Assembly: GCA_965214795.1 (NCBI GenBank)
Contig: OZ243976.1
Coordinates: 2,046,001 to 2,110,000 of the forward strand
Source: JAJDXW01 sp965214795
GTDB lineage: Bacteria; Pseudomonadota; Gammaproteobacteria; HK1
Length of the DNA stretch: 64,000 nucleotides
Direction: 5' to 3'
Within the stretch, counting starts at the first letter, position 1. Each line of letters opens with the position of its first letter. Both the position numbers and the translations under genes were made by a program. The notes below the pieces were generated by a model. The model saw only the letters and a list, made by a program, of their open reading frames with translations, did not search any database and was not told where the DNA came from. Shown piece by piece: positions 43,029 to 52,145 of the stretch.

Positions 43029-45701
43029 TCAGCTCTCCCCCCGGTTCCGGACGAGGCCAAGGCGCGAGTAACGATAGTGCGCGCCGTCCCAGTCGAACGC
43101 GAGCGTATCCGCGTCGTCAGCGAGCAGTTTTGCCGGTGTTTCCGGGTCGTCCTGTCCGTCCGGAACCATCCAGCCGGGGATGCGCATCTGCGTGAGGCGC
43201 TCGCCGAAGGGGCTCGTCCAGGGTCCGGGGAGAGGGGCGATGCGGTCCTCGAGCCCAAGACGAGTGCGCAGCCGCTCCCCTTGCTCCGCCCAGTTCTGGT
43301 CGTCCCAGGGACGGGACCAGTCGAGCTTGGCGATTTCTGCCGCGCCGCGTTTTGCACCGCTTCGGCCTTCGTAATCTCTCCAGTGCTGCGGCCAGTCGCC
43401 GTCGAGCGTGTCGGCCAGTGCGGCCAGAACGTCGCAGCGGGTTGCATCCTCCACCAGGACACGGTTGTCGTGCGGCAGCGAGAGGCGGACCTTCGTCTCC
43501 AACGCCCGCCAAGTCGCCTCGACCGAAAGCAGGTTCTCGTAGACGACCCCGAGCCCGTGGCGGGGGCGTCCGGCGCGCCGCTCGAGGAAAGGCGCAAGAT
43601 CGCGTTCCGCCGGTGTCGCGACGATCGCGCGCGCTGTTTCGAACCCCGTCGGACGCACCGTCTCCGGGTGGCGGTGCAGGCGTCCGAAGCGTTGCAGCAA
43701 CACGTCGGCCGGTGCGAGGTCGGTCAGCAGCAGGTCGGCGTCGATGTCGAGACTCTGCTCCAGGGTCTGGGTGCCGACCAGTACGACGCCACTACCGTGC
43801 GGAGCGTCCCGGCCGAAAACGCGGTCGACGGCATGGTCGAGGAGACGGCGATCCGGCGCCGCGAAGCGACCGTGATGCGGCGCGACGACGTGCCTTGGCC
43901 TCGTCCGGCCCGCGATGCGGAAGAGTGCGGGGTGGTCCGGCCCGAGCCGTGCTTCCAGGGCGCGCTGAACGGCGACAGCGCCGTCCACGGTGTTGCGGAC
44001 GACCAGTACGCGGGCACCCCGTTCGGCGGCTTCCGCGGCCGTAGCGGCTGTCGCCTCCGGGTCGGCCAACGTCGGTTCGAGGCTGACCTCGACGCACTTC
44101 TCCCGGCCCGAGCCCTGCAGGCTGCGCATTCGTGTGGCGTCGGTGAGCGCCGGATAGGGTGCGCACGCCGGGGCCGGCCCCTTGGGCGTGGCGCGAGTCT
44201 CACCGGGACGCAGCCGCGGGGGGTGTCGGTCCAGCAGGTGCGCGCGGGCATCCGATCCCAGAGTCGCCGAGAGCAACAGGGCGTGGCCGCCCGCCTGCGC
44301 GTGGCGGCGCAGCACGCCCGTCAACAACTGGGTCATGTAGGCATCGGAGGCGTGCACCTCGTCAACGACGAGCAGTGCGCGCAGCAACGCCGCGCCGCGC
44401 AGATGCGCATGGCGGGTCGTGAGCCCGGTGAGCAGCGCCTGATCGACCGTACCGACCGCGGCGGCTGCGGCCAGATAGCGCTTGGCGTGCTCGGCTGCCC
44501 AACGGCGGTGGGCGGCGCTCTCGTCGTCGCTGTCGGGCCAGAGCGTCTCGAAGCGGGCAAGCGCGTCGCGTTGGCCGGTCTCGCCGTCGGCACTGATGTA
44601 GCCCGGTACGGCCAGCACGACGTTCGGGCGGAGTCGTGCATCGGGGAACAGGCGCTCGAAAAAGCGCCGGACCCGCCCCTCCAGCGAGACGGCCGCGACC
44701 CGCGTCGGCAGCACGAAGGCAAGGGAATCGACCTCGCCCGTCTCGAACAGGGTCTTGAATCGCCAGAGCGCCGCCTCGGTCTTGCCGGAGCCGGTCTCTG
44801 CTTCCGCGACGACCAACTGGCCGAGTGACCGATCCGCCATCCCGGTCTGGAGGGCACTTGGGGCGAACGGCGTGCCGGCGGCCGTCCGGAACACGTCACC
44901 GAAATCGGGTGCGCGGCGACGCAGGTCCGCGCGGGCGTCTTCGACATCGATCCGCATTTGCCGTAGAACCTCGGCAGCCCGGCCACGGGCGAAGTCCGCG
45001 CGCTCGCCTGCGCCGTGATCGGCATAGGGGAAGAAGCCGGGAGCGTCGTTCGAGGCGATCCAGTCCGCGAGGCTGACGAAGCCGGCGAAGGCGTGGATGA
45101 AGGCGGGCTCGTCCGGCAGGGCCTCTGCGTTCGTCCAGGCGTCGGGGAACCAGGTCCGAGCCCGCTCTGCGAGCATGTGCACGGCCTCCATGGGGTTGTA
45201 GCCGTTTGCCGGCTCCCACAGCGACCGTGGACCGCGTTGATGCAGCTCTTTCTCGCGGATCGGGTCGCCGTGGTGCGAGATGGCGGCGAGCCAGAGGTCC
45301 GTAGCTGCCGAGCCCCATGCGACGATCTCTTCGACAGGGAAGACGGACCGGAACGATGATTGGCGGAACAGACCGCCGACGACGCGGGTGTGGCCGCGCT
45401 CGTGCAGTTCGATAAGGCGTTGGCGCAGCAGCGTCCGCGCTTCCTGCTCGGGCAGTGCCTTCGACTGGAAGCCGATGCTGGTCTTGCCGATGTCGTGCAG
45501 GAACGCGAAGACTGCCAGACGGCTGCGGACGGTCGCGTCCAGCGGCGTCCGGGTCAACGTCCGGAGGCGTGCGGCGACCGTCGGCAGCGCGAGCAACGCC
45601 TCGAACGTGGCCGCCACGTCCATCGAGTGCTCGGCGAGTCCCAATCGTGTGGTCGCACCGTCTTCGTCCCGTCGCAACTTGCCCCAGGCGGTGTGGTGCA
45701 C
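43029..45701 (-). CDS. cas3: CRISPR-associated helicase/nuclease Cas3 (HD plus SF2 helicase)
   Basis: 890 residues. HD nuclease: His25 in GLAEHSMDVAA, His69-Asp70 in FLHDIGKTSIGFQ, and AAISHHGDP near 143. SF2 helicase: Walker A AETGSGKTEAAL (301-312), Walker B DEVH (447-450), motif III LLLSATLGS, motif VI QRFGRLHRHPE. It is recruited by Cascade to unwind and degrade target DNA. First gene of the operon. A diverged 151-bp piece of its HD region (residues about 136-186) recurs at 46337-46487. All catalytic motifs are intact, so interference is plausible. Confidence 0.94.
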   Translation of the reverse strand: MHHTAWGKLRRDEDGATTRLGLAEHSMDVAATFEALLALPTVAARLRTLTRTPLDATVRSRLAVFAFLHDIGKTSIGFQSKALPEQEARTLLRQRLIELHERGHTRVVGGLFRQSSFRSVFPVEEIVAWGSAATDLWLAAISHHGDPIREKELHQRGPRSLWEPANGYNPMEAVHMLAERARTWFPDAWTNAEALPDEPAFIHAFAGFVSLADWIASNDAPGFFPYADHGAGERADFARGRAAEVLRQMRIDVEDARADLRRRAPDFGDVFRTAAGTPFAPSALQTGMADRSLGQLVVAEAETGSGKTEAALWRFKTLFETGEVDSLAFVLPTRVAAVSLEGRVRRFFERLFPDARLRPNVVLAVPGYISADGETGQRDALARFETLWPDSDDESAAHRRWAAEHAKRYLAAAAAVGTVDQALLTGLTTRHAHLRGAALLRALLVVDEVHASDAYMTQLLTGVLRRHAQAGGHALLLSATLGSDARAHLLDRHPPRLRPGETRATPKGPAPACAPYPALTDATRMRSLQGSGREKCVEVSLEPTLADPEATAATAAEAAERGARVLVVRNTVDGAVAVQRALEARLGPDHPALFRIAGRTRPRHVVAPHHGRFAAPDRRLLDHAVDRVFGRDAPHGSGVVLVGTQTLEQSLDIDADLLLTDLAPADVLLQRFGRLHRHPETVRPTGFETARAIVATPAERDLAPFLERRAGRPRHGLGVVYENLLSVEATWRALETKVRLSLPHDNRVLVEDATRCDVLAALADTLDGDWPQHWRDYEGRSGAKRGAAEIAKLDWSRPWDDQNWAEQGERLRTRLGLEDRIAPLPGPWTSPFGERLTQMRIPGWMVPDGQDDPETPAKLLADDADTLAFDWDGAHYRYSRLGLVRNRGES

Positions 45702-45932
45702 GGTTGTTGCATTCCTCCGAAGATAGCCGTGGTCACCCGAGCGGACGGACCCGTCGTCGGTGATCTTCAGGGCTCGTTTTTCGTAGTCAAGGCGCCACTT
45801 TTCGTGGCGGCCGTACCGTCATTCGGTCCGGGTCCGGTCGGTCGGCTCTCCGAGTAGCTGCCGCGCCACGTCGGGCATGGCGGCCGCCCAATCGTCACCG
45901 CCGGTCACCGCGTCCGTGCTACGGTTACCGCC
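45702..45932. other. Upstream region of the cas operon
   Basis: It must hold the promoter for cas3 and downstream genes; no consensus boxes stand out. A small hairpin gccac-ttttc-gtggc lies at about 45795-45812. No gene is seen. Confidence 0.4.
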
Positions 45933-46181
45933 ATGGACGCATCGACCTTCACCATCATCGGCACCGTACTCGCGGTCGGCATCGCACTGGCCGGACTGAT
46001 CATGCGTTCGACCGCGCGGGTAGACGCGGACCGGCGTGCGGCCGATGCCCGGTTCGACCGCGCGATGTCGGAATGGCGGGCCTCCATGGATGCCTTCCAC
46101 ACGGAGATGCAGCGCCTCGCCGAACCGCAGTCGCATGTCGAAGGGCGGATATCGGAGCGCGACCGCGCCGCAGCCGACTGA
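45933..46181 (+). CDS. Small membrane-anchored coiled-coil protein
   Basis: 82 residues. MDASTFTIIGTVLAVGIALA begins a single membrane helix (residues about 5-25), followed by a charged helical region (RVDADRRAADARFDRAMSEW) likely to form a coiled coil. Similar short proteins are common in bacteria and have no assigned function. It is divergent from cas3 and ends 76 bases before the second CRISPR mini-array. No strong ribosome-binding site, so coding status is moderately sure. Confidence 0.55.
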   Translation: MDASTFTIIGTVLAVGIALAGLIMRSTARVDADRRAADARFDRAMSEWRASMDAFHTEMQRLAEPQSHVEGRISERDRAAAD

Positions 46182-46257
46182 CTCATCGACTGCGGTTCCG
46201 AACGCGTGTCGGCGGCCGGCGGAAGTCCCTCGCCCGGCCCGCGCGGTCGGCCTCGAA

Positions 46258-46344
46258 CGGTCCATCCCCGCGTGGGCGGGGAAGCCCATTCGAGAGCCAT
46301 CTGCGCCAAGTGGCTCGCGGGTCCATCCCCGCGTGGGGGGAACC
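46258..46344 (-). CRISPR. Second mini-array: two repeats, one 32-nt spacer, last repeat truncated
   Basis: Repeat 46258-46286 (tccatccccgcgtgggcggg core) is nearly identical to the main array. A 32-base spacer (46287-46318, starting cattcgagagccatctgcgc) differs from the main-array spacer. The second repeat (46319-46344) is only 26 bases: three bases of the hairpin are lost and it merges at ggggaacc with a fragment of cas3. Same orientation as the main array but upstream of the cas operon; no leader is visible. Confidence 0.8.
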
Positions 46345-46487
46345 AGGTCCGTGCCCGCTCTCCGAGCATGCACACGGCCTCCATGGGGTTGTAGCCGTTT
46401 ACCGGCTCCCACAGCGACCGTGGACCGCTTCGATGCAGCTCTTTCTCGCGGATCGGATCGCCGTGGTGCGAGATGGCGGCGAGCCAG
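46337..46487 (-). pseudogene. Diverged 151-bp fragment of cas3 joined to a CRISPR repeat
   Basis: Aligns without gaps to 45144-45294 within cas3 with about eight mismatches (near 95 percent). It encodes the LAAISHHGDPIREKELH to ARTWFP region of the HD domain. The left boundary coincides with the shared ggggaacc of the truncated repeat. Beyond 46487 similarity ends, and other sequence begins. Confidence 0.85.
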
Positions 46488-46575
46488 CGGCGATCTTCTC
46501 CCGGGCGGCGGTGGGGTTCTCGAGGTACTCGCGCCCGAGGCTCGGCCCCGCGACCTCGATCTCCCTCGCCCCGGC

Positions 46576-47745
46576 CTACGACGACACCTGGTAGCGGGCG
46601 ACGAAGTCCTCGTCGATGGTGAGCCCGAGCCCGGGTCGGTCCGGGATTTCGAGGTGGCCGTCCACCACCGTGAAGTTCTCGTGGGCCAGCTCGTGGAGCA
46701 TCGGGTTGGCCCCGAGCGAATACTCGAGGATGAACCCCGTCGAGGCGGCCGCGGCAACCTGGAGCCCGGCCGAGAACGTGCACGCCCCGCCCCACAGGTG
46801 GGGCGCGAAGCGGATCTGGTACGCGGAGGCGAGCGCCTCGATGCGCATCGCCTCCGTGATCCCGCCCGCGATCGAGAGGTCCGGTTGAAATACGTCGGCT
46901 GCCCGGAGCTCGACGAGGTCGCGAAAGTCGAAACGGGTGAACTCGCTCTCGCCGGTCGCGATCGGGATGTCGGTGCTCGCGCGCACCTCCGCAAGACCGC
47001 GTTTGTCGTCGGCGGTGACCGGCTCCTCGAACCAGCCGATGTTGCACTCCGCGACCTCCCGGCAGAACCGCTTGGCCTCGGCGACGTTCCAGGTGCCGTG
47101 CGCGTCGCACATGATCGTGACGTCCGGGTCGAGGCCTGCGCGGGCCGCCCGCACGCGGCGCACCGAGTCCGCGACCTCCCCGTCCCCGGTGCCGACCCGC
47201 ATCTTGACCGCCTTGAAGTTGCCGCGATCGATGAAGCCCCGGAGCTCTTGGGCGATCCGGTCCGCGGGCGCCCACCCGCCCGAAGCGTAGGCCGGCATTC
47301 GTTCCTGCCGGCGGCCCCCGAGCAGCCGCCATACCGGCACCCCGAGCGACTTGCCGTGAATGTCCCAGAGGGCCATGTCGATGCCGCCGATCCCGGACAT
47401 CGTGATGCCGCGCCGCCCGAGAGCGGGAAACACGCGCCCGCGGCGGATCGCGTAGTGGGCGCGGCTGCCGTTGTACATGATGTCCCACAGCCGCGAGGTG
47501 TCGCGCGCGTCCTCGCCGACGACGAGCGGTCCGAGCTCGTGCTCGACGAGGGCGGCGAGCGCGCGCTGGTTGCCGGCGCTCCCGACCGCGGCCTTCGCCT
47601 CGCCGTAGCCGACGAGACCGCCCTCGGTCTCGACCCGCACGAGGGTGCTGTCGAAGGCGTCGACCCGGCCGAAGTCGCTGCGGTGCCGGCGCTCCTCGGG
47701 GATGGGGACGTGGAGCCACGTCGCGGTAACCGACTTGATCTTCAT
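46576..47745 (-). CDS. Enolase-superfamily enzyme (mandelate racemase/muconate lactonizing type)
   Basis: 389 residues. Catalytic Lys-X-Lys-like region in FKAVKMRVGTGDGEVADSVR; metal ligands Asp in VTIMCDAHGTWN, Glu in IGWFEEPVTADDKRGL, Glu in PIATGESEFTRFDF; His base in YQIRFAPHLWGGACTFS. The D-x-N/H pattern and the final His fit the mandelate racemase or acid-sugar dehydratase subgroup. The exact reaction is not evident. ATG at 47745. It is adjacent to an omega-aminotransferase but separated by a miniature element. C-terminus lies 88 bases from the cas3 fragment. Confidence 0.86.
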   Translation of the reverse strand: MKIKSVTATWLHVPIPEERRHRSDFGRVDAFDSTLVRVETEGGLVGYGEAKAAVGSAGNQRALAALVEHELGPLVVGEDARDTSRLWDIMYNGSRAHYAIRRGRVFPALGRRGITMSGIGGIDMALWDIHGKSLGVPVWRLLGGRRQERMPAYASGGWAPADRIAQELRGFIDRGNFKAVKMRVGTGDGEVADSVRRVRAARAGLDPDVTIMCDAHGTWNVAEAKRFCREVAECNIGWFEEPVTADDKRGLAEVRASTDIPIATGESEFTRFDFRDLVELRAADVFQPDLSIAGGITEAMRIEALASAYQIRFAPHLWGGACTFSAGLQVAAAASTGFILEYSLGANPMLHELAHENFTVVDGHLEIPDRPGLGLTIDEDFVARYQVSS

Positions 47746-47752
47746 GTCCTGA

Positions 47753-47968
47753 CCCCGAAAAAATCACCGACTTCCCGCTGCGGCCGCCAATCCGCTCGCG
47801 GTAGCGGGCCGTACTCCCGCAAGCCGTTTCGACCGCGCGCATGCGCCAGTGTCGAGCTGGTGTCGACTACGCCTCGGCAGCGCGCACGCGCTCTTTCGGT
47901 CCGTGTGGCCCGTTCCTCCATGAGATCGTGGGGCATCTTGGCTCCCTCGCGACGAAAGTCGGTGAGAT
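47753..47968. mobile_element. MITE-like element, family 1, copy 3
   Basis: About 215 bp. Left end accccgaaaaaatcaccgac; right end gacgaaagtcggtgaga has decayed. Inner blocks (gagatcgtggggcatcttgg, cgcacgcgctctttcggtcc) match 59376-59588 at high identity. It sits exactly between the enolase-superfamily gene start and the aminotransferase 3' end. Confidence 0.68.
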
Positions 47969-47975
47969 ACCGCCG

Positions 47976-49319
47976 TCAGCCGAGCACGGAGCGTGCCGCC
48001 TCCGCGAGGATGTCCACCATCCGGTCGAGTTGGGCCTCGGAGGTCGTGATGGGGGGCGCGAGGTAGTACACGTCGCCCCGCACCCGGGAGAACATCCCCC
48101 GCTCCATGGTCGCCTGATTGATGCGGGGGCCGACCTTGTCCGCCGCGTCGAATTCCTCCTTGGTGGCCCGGTCCCGGACGAACTCGACCGCACACATGAG
48201 GCCCAGGCCGCGGACGTCCCCGACGTGGGGATGGTCGGCGAGCGCGTCCTTGAGGTGGACCAGGAGCCGCCGGCCCTTGTGCGCGGCCATCTCCGGGTAG
48301 CCGTCCCGCTCGATGATATCGATCATCGCGACCCCGATGGCGCATCCGACGGGGTGGGCGCTGTAGGTGTAGGCGTGCATCCAGGGGGTGTCCGCGGCGT
48401 CCATGACGTCCGCGATCTCGTCGCTGATGCCGATGCCGCCGAGCGGGAAGTAGCCCGAGGTGATGGCCTTCGCGAACTGGATCATGTCCGGCTTCACGCC
48501 CCAGTGCTCGAGGCCGAACATCCGTCCGGTGCGCCCGAAGCCGGTGATGACCTCGTCGGAGACGAGGAGGACGTCATACTGGTCGCAGATCTCGCGGATG
48601 CGGGGGAAGTAGTCGTCCTGGGGCACGATCACGCCCCCCGCTCCCTGGACCGGTTCCGCGATGAACATGGCCACCGTGTCCGGGCCTTCCCGGAGGATCG
48701 CCTGCTCGAGCTCGTTCGCGGCCGCGATGCCCTGACTCTCGCCGGCCGGCGCCGCGTAGCGGTAGGGGTAGGGGGAGGGGATGTGCACGAATCCCGGCAC
48801 CCGGGGCTCGAACATCGGCCAGTACGCAGTGATCCCGGTCGCGGACATCGCGGCGAGGGTCACTCCGTGATACCCCCACTGGCGGGAGATGACCTTGGTC
48901 TTGTCCGGCTTGCCCCGGAGCTTCCAATAGTAGCGGGCCATCTTGAAGTTGCTGTCGCTCGACTCCCCGCCGCCCGACGTGAAGTAGAAGCGGTTGACGT
49001 CCGGGTAGGTGATGGCGGCGAGCCGCTCGGCAAGCTCGATCGCGCGCGGGTTGGTGCTCCCCGCGTAGCCCGACGCGTAGGGCAGCTCCGCCATCTGGGC
49101 CGCCGCCGCGTCGACCAGCTCCCGGCAGCCGTGGCCGGCGGTGTTGTTCCACAGGCCCGAGAGGCCGTCGATGTAACGGTCGCCGTTCGCGTCGATGAGC
49201 TCCGCTCCCTCGCCGCGAACCCAGACCTTGCCGCCGACGTGGGCGGCGGGGCTGTGCAACGGGTGGATGAGGTGTTCCTGGTCGCGGAGGATGAAAGCTG
49301 CGTTTGCGTCGTTGGCCAT
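47976..49319 (-). CDS. Class III omega-aminotransferase
   Basis: 447 residues of the PLP fold-type I class III family. TSGGGESSDSNFKMARYYW is the phosphate-binding start, YHGVTLAAMSATG, PVQGAGGVIVPQDDYF, VLLVSDEVITGFGRTGRMFG has the PLP-ring Asp, and the PLP Lys is in MIQFAKAITSGYFPLGGIGI. Pattern SGLWNNTAGHG near residue 53 and GYAGSTN suits taurine/beta-alanine/putrescine-pyruvate aminotransferases. It would move an amino group from an omega-amino compound to pyruvate. Complete. ATG at 49319. Confidence 0.9.
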   Translation of the reverse strand: MANDANAAFILRDQEHLIHPLHSPAAHVGGKVWVRGEGAELIDANGDRYIDGLSGLWNNTAGHGCRELVDAAAAQMAELPYASGYAGSTNPRAIELAERLAAITYPDVNRFYFTSGGGESSDSNFKMARYYWKLRGKPDKTKVISRQWGYHGVTLAAMSATGITAYWPMFEPRVPGFVHIPSPYPYRYAAPAGESQGIAAANELEQAILREGPDTVAMFIAEPVQGAGGVIVPQDDYFPRIREICDQYDVLLVSDEVITGFGRTGRMFGLEHWGVKPDMIQFAKAITSGYFPLGGIGISDEIADVMDAADTPWMHAYTYSAHPVGCAIGVAMIDIIERDGYPEMAAHKGRRLLVHLKDALADHPHVGDVRGLGLMCAVEFVRDRATKEEFDAADKVGPRINQATMERGMFSRVRGDVYYLAPPITTSEAQLDRMVDILAEAARSVLG

Positions 49320-49866
49320 GTCGGATCCTCCTCATGGGATCGGCGCGCCCCGGCCAGGGGCAGTGCGGGCCGGACGCCGCGGCCGCTGCGTGGCGACGCG
49401 CGGGGGCCGGGTGCGCATTATGAACCACCGGAAGTCGGGGGTGGGCGGGCTGCGGCCACGGTTCGGCAGGGGCGGCGGGGGGCGCTGGCTGTCCGAGCCG
49501 GGGGTCGGGGCGGCCGGCGAGGCAACGCGGGAGGCGGCAGGGGACGGAGCGGGCTGGCGGCTCGCGAGGCACCGTCCGGAACAGCCATTCTCATTTGCCG
49601 TGAAAATAGACTCGGAAGGGCCGTCTTCGCGACGCCGGACCTTTTCATGCGACGGGGTGGCCTGCCCGTCCATGCGTGTTTTGCTTGTCGGGCTCCGCGA
49701 CAGGATCGGCACGACCGTCGAGTCGATCCGCCCCGGGTCGAGTCGCAAGGAGAAGACGGCTTGCGGCTCAGGGTGAAGTCAGGCGCCAAAGCGAGAACTG
49801 TTGCGTCGGGAACGGGCGATTTGCGATCGGTCCACCGAACCAATAGCCTTCGTCCCCTGTCCGACC
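49320..49866. other. Intergenic region with a family 3 miniature element
   Basis: No gene is supported. The first about 230 bases are Arg/Gly-biased and unassigned. From about 49670 it contains a copy of the element also found at 52014-52145. The rest is the probable promoter region for 49867. Confidence 0.45.
49670..49803. mobile_element. MITE-like element, family 3, copy 1 (decayed left end)
   Basis: Inner sequence (gatcggcacgaccgtcgag, cgagtcgcaaggagaagacg, gggtgaagtcaggcgccaaa) matches the reverse complement of 52014-52145. The right end gcgagaactgttg resembles the terminal repeat; the left end retains only ttttgcttgtcgggc. Confidence 0.6.
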
Positions 49867-50316
49867 ATGGCAGCCGAGGAGCCTACATTGGCGAACGAAC
49901 AGCACGGGGCGGTACGCGATCTCAAGAACCTGAAGATGGAGAGCGACCGTCTGTACCTGGAGGAAGTCATCACCGACCTCGCGGCCGGCACCATTCGACG
50001 GATGACGCCGATCAAGGCCGACGGGGCGCCGGACCGGACCCGCGCAACCCTGTACATGGGCCAGGCCCAGGTCCTCTCCGCGATGGGGCCGTTGCCCATC
50101 CAGTTCGAGCTCGAGGCGGGTAGCTTGAAGGAAGCGATCGAGATGTTCGGACCGGAGGCGGAGAAGGCCGTGCGCCGGATGGTCGACGAGCTGCGCGAGC
50201 TCCAGCGCGAACAGGCTTCGCAGATCGTGGTGCCCGCATCCGGCGCGATGCCGGGGGGCGGCGGCCCGATGCCGGGTGGGGGACCCGTGCGGGGCGGGCG
50301 GATCCAGCTCACCTGA
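49867..50316 (+). CDS. Conserved hypothetical cytoplasmic protein
   Basis: About 149 residues. TLANEQHGAVRDLKNLKMES followed by DRLYLEEVITDLAAGTIRRM, then a RATLYMGQAQVLSAMGPLPI segment and EEL-rich helices, ending in a Gly/Pro/Met low-complexity tail (MPGGGGPMPGGGPVRGG). It resembles a family of uncharacterised proteobacterial cytoplasmic proteins that I recall only as hypothetical. No signal peptide or membrane segment. Located alone after a family 3 element. Function unknown. Confidence 0.65.
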   Translation: MAAEEPTLANEQHGAVRDLKNLKMESDRLYLEEVITDLAAGTIRRMTPIKADGAPDRTRATLYMGQAQVLSAMGPLPIQFELEAGSLKEAIEMFGPEAEKAVRRMVDELRELQREQASQIVVPASGAMPGGGGPMPGGGPVRGGRIQLT

Positions 50317-50520
50317 CCGTCCCGGTCGCCCCCGGTCCCGGCCGCTCCCGGTTCCTGCCGCTTCGCCCGCGCGCCGGTCGCCCACCGACCTCGTCTCTGC
50401 CGCCCGCGCGGCGCCTGCCGGCGGGTCTGGCGCAGGGTGGTCCCGGTGGCGGCGTCCGTCGTCACCCCGGAGCCGGCCGCGGCGCACCCCGCCCGCCGGT
50501 CGAGGCGGCGTCCGGCCCAG

Positions 50521-50580
50521 TCAGTCCGGTCAGTCCGGTCAGTCCGGTCAGTCCGGTCAGTCCGGTCAGTCCGGTCAGTC
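50521..50580. repeat. 9-bp tandem repeat, six full units
   Basis: tcagtccgg is repeated six times (50521-50574) plus a partial seventh. It lies immediately after the stop codon of the VOC gene; the TGA of that stop is the start of the partial unit. It would be a good variable-number tandem-repeat marker. Confidence 0.9.
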
Positions 50581-51513
50581 TGCGGGGTCCAGGCGCCCTG
50601 AGCGCGAGAACAGCAGCGTGCCGCCCGTGCTGCCCGGAAGCACCACGGCAAAGCGGCCGGGGTCGGCGCCCGAGGAGCGCGGCAGCGAGTCGTGGACCAC
50701 CACCCCGGGGGTTCCTTCGGCCAGCGCGCGCGCCCGGTCCGGATCGCTCGTCGCGAGGCCGTATCCGGCGATGAACGGAAGGGTCGGCACCTCCGCCGCC
50801 GGCAGCCTCTTCCGGAATGCCTCGGGGGTGAAGAGCGACACCCGGCCCCGCGACAGCCTGATCGCCGCCGCGCCGGTCTCGACCCGGCCGGCGGGCAGGT
50901 CGAGGTAGGCCGAATAGCGGGCCGCCGCCTCGTCGAGGTCCCCCACCACGATCCACACCTCGGCCAGGTCTTCGGCCGTGTTGGGGTGCCCGAGATAGCG
51001 CGTCTGCCACAGGTCCTCGGGCGTGTGGTGGGTCAGGAACTGGACCCTCCCCTCGGCCATCGCGCCGAGCTCGGCTCGGCCGACCGTGAAGCGCAGCGTC
51101 GCGGTCTCGCCGCTCTCGGTCTCTACCTCGCGCCGCAGCGCAACGACCGGCCGCTGGGGAAATCCGAGGGCTTCGAGACGGGCCTGCTCCGCCTTGGTGT
51201 CCGACGACCCGAAGGCGAGAAGGTGGACCCCCACGTAGCGATCGATGCCGGCTTGGAGCTCGCGCCCGATGGAAGTGGATGCGAGCGGGGCGAGGATCTC
51301 GAGGTAGCCCGAGCGCAGCATGACGCACCGGTTCGCGGACCCGACGGGGGTCACCGGCGCGCCGGGTCGAGGCGAGGCGTGCTGCTCGCTCCAGGGAGTG
51401 AGGAGGAAGCCGAGCGATTCGAGGGGCCCGGACGCCGCCTCGAGATCCGGCACCCAGTGGGCGACGTGGTCGAGGAGCTTCTCGCCTTCGAAGGGAACCT
51501 GATTCGAGGCCAT
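50575..51513 (-). CDS. VOC/glyoxalase-like domain protein
   Basis: 312 residues. Begins KLLDHVAHWVPDLEAASGPL with ESLGFLLTPWSEQH, a typical VOC beta-alpha-beta start with metal-ligand His; GSANRCVMLRSGYLEILAPL supplies a Glu; a second module starts WIVVGDLDEAAARYSAYLDL. This matches the glyoxalase-like family (PF13468 type), whose substrates are mostly unknown. ATG 51513. The C-terminus is followed at once by a 9-bp tandem repeat. Neighbour genes give no clear clue to its substrate. Confidence 0.76.
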   Translation of the reverse strand: MASNQVPFEGEKLLDHVAHWVPDLEAASGPLESLGFLLTPWSEQHASPRPGAPVTPVGSANRCVMLRSGYLEILAPLASTSIGRELQAGIDRYVGVHLLAFGSSDTKAEQARLEALGFPQRPVVALRREVETESGETATLRFTVGRAELGAMAEGRVQFLTHHTPEDLWQTRYLGHPNTAEDLAEVWIVVGDLDEAAARYSAYLDLPAGRVETGAAAIRLSRGRVSLFTPEAFRKRLPAAEVPTLPFIAGYGLATSDPDRARALAEGTPGVVVHDSLPRSSGADPGRFAVVLPGSTGGTLLFSRSGRLDPAD

Positions 51514-51725
51514 ACGCGGCTCGCGGGCGGCGGAGGTTGCGTGAGCTTGCCCGAGCCGCCGCAGAATGTCGAACCGGAACCGTCGGCCCGGAACCGTCGG
51601 CCCGGCCGTTGGCCGCCTCCCGCGGTCGTGGGCGTCGCGGGGGCTCGGACCGGACCCGGGCCGGCCCGCCCGAGGCCGTTTCACGCCGGCCTTGCCGAAG
51701 GTCGGACGCAGGATGCAGGAAGCAG

Positions 51726-51803
51726 GTCGGATTCGCGAAGCGCAATCCGACATTTACGACGGTCCGGCGACGGGCGTGTCGGATCGCGCTTCGCGAATCC
51801 GAC
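51726..51803. repeat. Pair of REP-like palindromes
   Basis: gtcggattcgcgaagcgcaa-tccgac (51726-51751) and gtcggatcgcgcttcgcgaa-tccgac (51778-51803) are both imperfect palindromes, separated by 26 bases. Same family as those at 1847, 6209 and 8958. Confidence 0.65.
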
Positions 51804-52013
51804 ACCAGGGGCATCACGGGGGGCATCACGAGGAGGTATCACGGGGGGCATCACGGGACTCACGCCTTCGCCGCCGGCACGTCAAAGGCACACGATTCAT
51901 GGGGCCGAACGGCCCTGTCTCGTTCCATATCCATCCGCGGAGCTTCGAGGTCCATCCGGGACATCCGGGACCGCAGGGTGAAACGGCCCTGCCGGCCCGG
52001 CCCCGGACCATTC

Positions 52014-52145
52014 CAGCAGTTCTCATTTTGGCGCCTGACTTCACCCCGTGCCGCAAGCCGTCTGCTCCTTGCGACTCGATCCGGGGCAGATCGACGGTCG
52101 TGCCGGTCCTGCCGCGGGACCCGACGAGCAAAATGAGAACTGCTG
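52014..52145. mobile_element. MITE-like element, family 3, copy 2 (17-bp perfect terminal repeats)
   Basis: 52014-52030 (cagcagttctcattttg) is the exact reverse complement of 52129-52145. 132 bp, non-coding. A decayed copy in the opposite orientation lies at 49670-49803, either side of the VOC and hypothetical genes. Confidence 0.72.
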
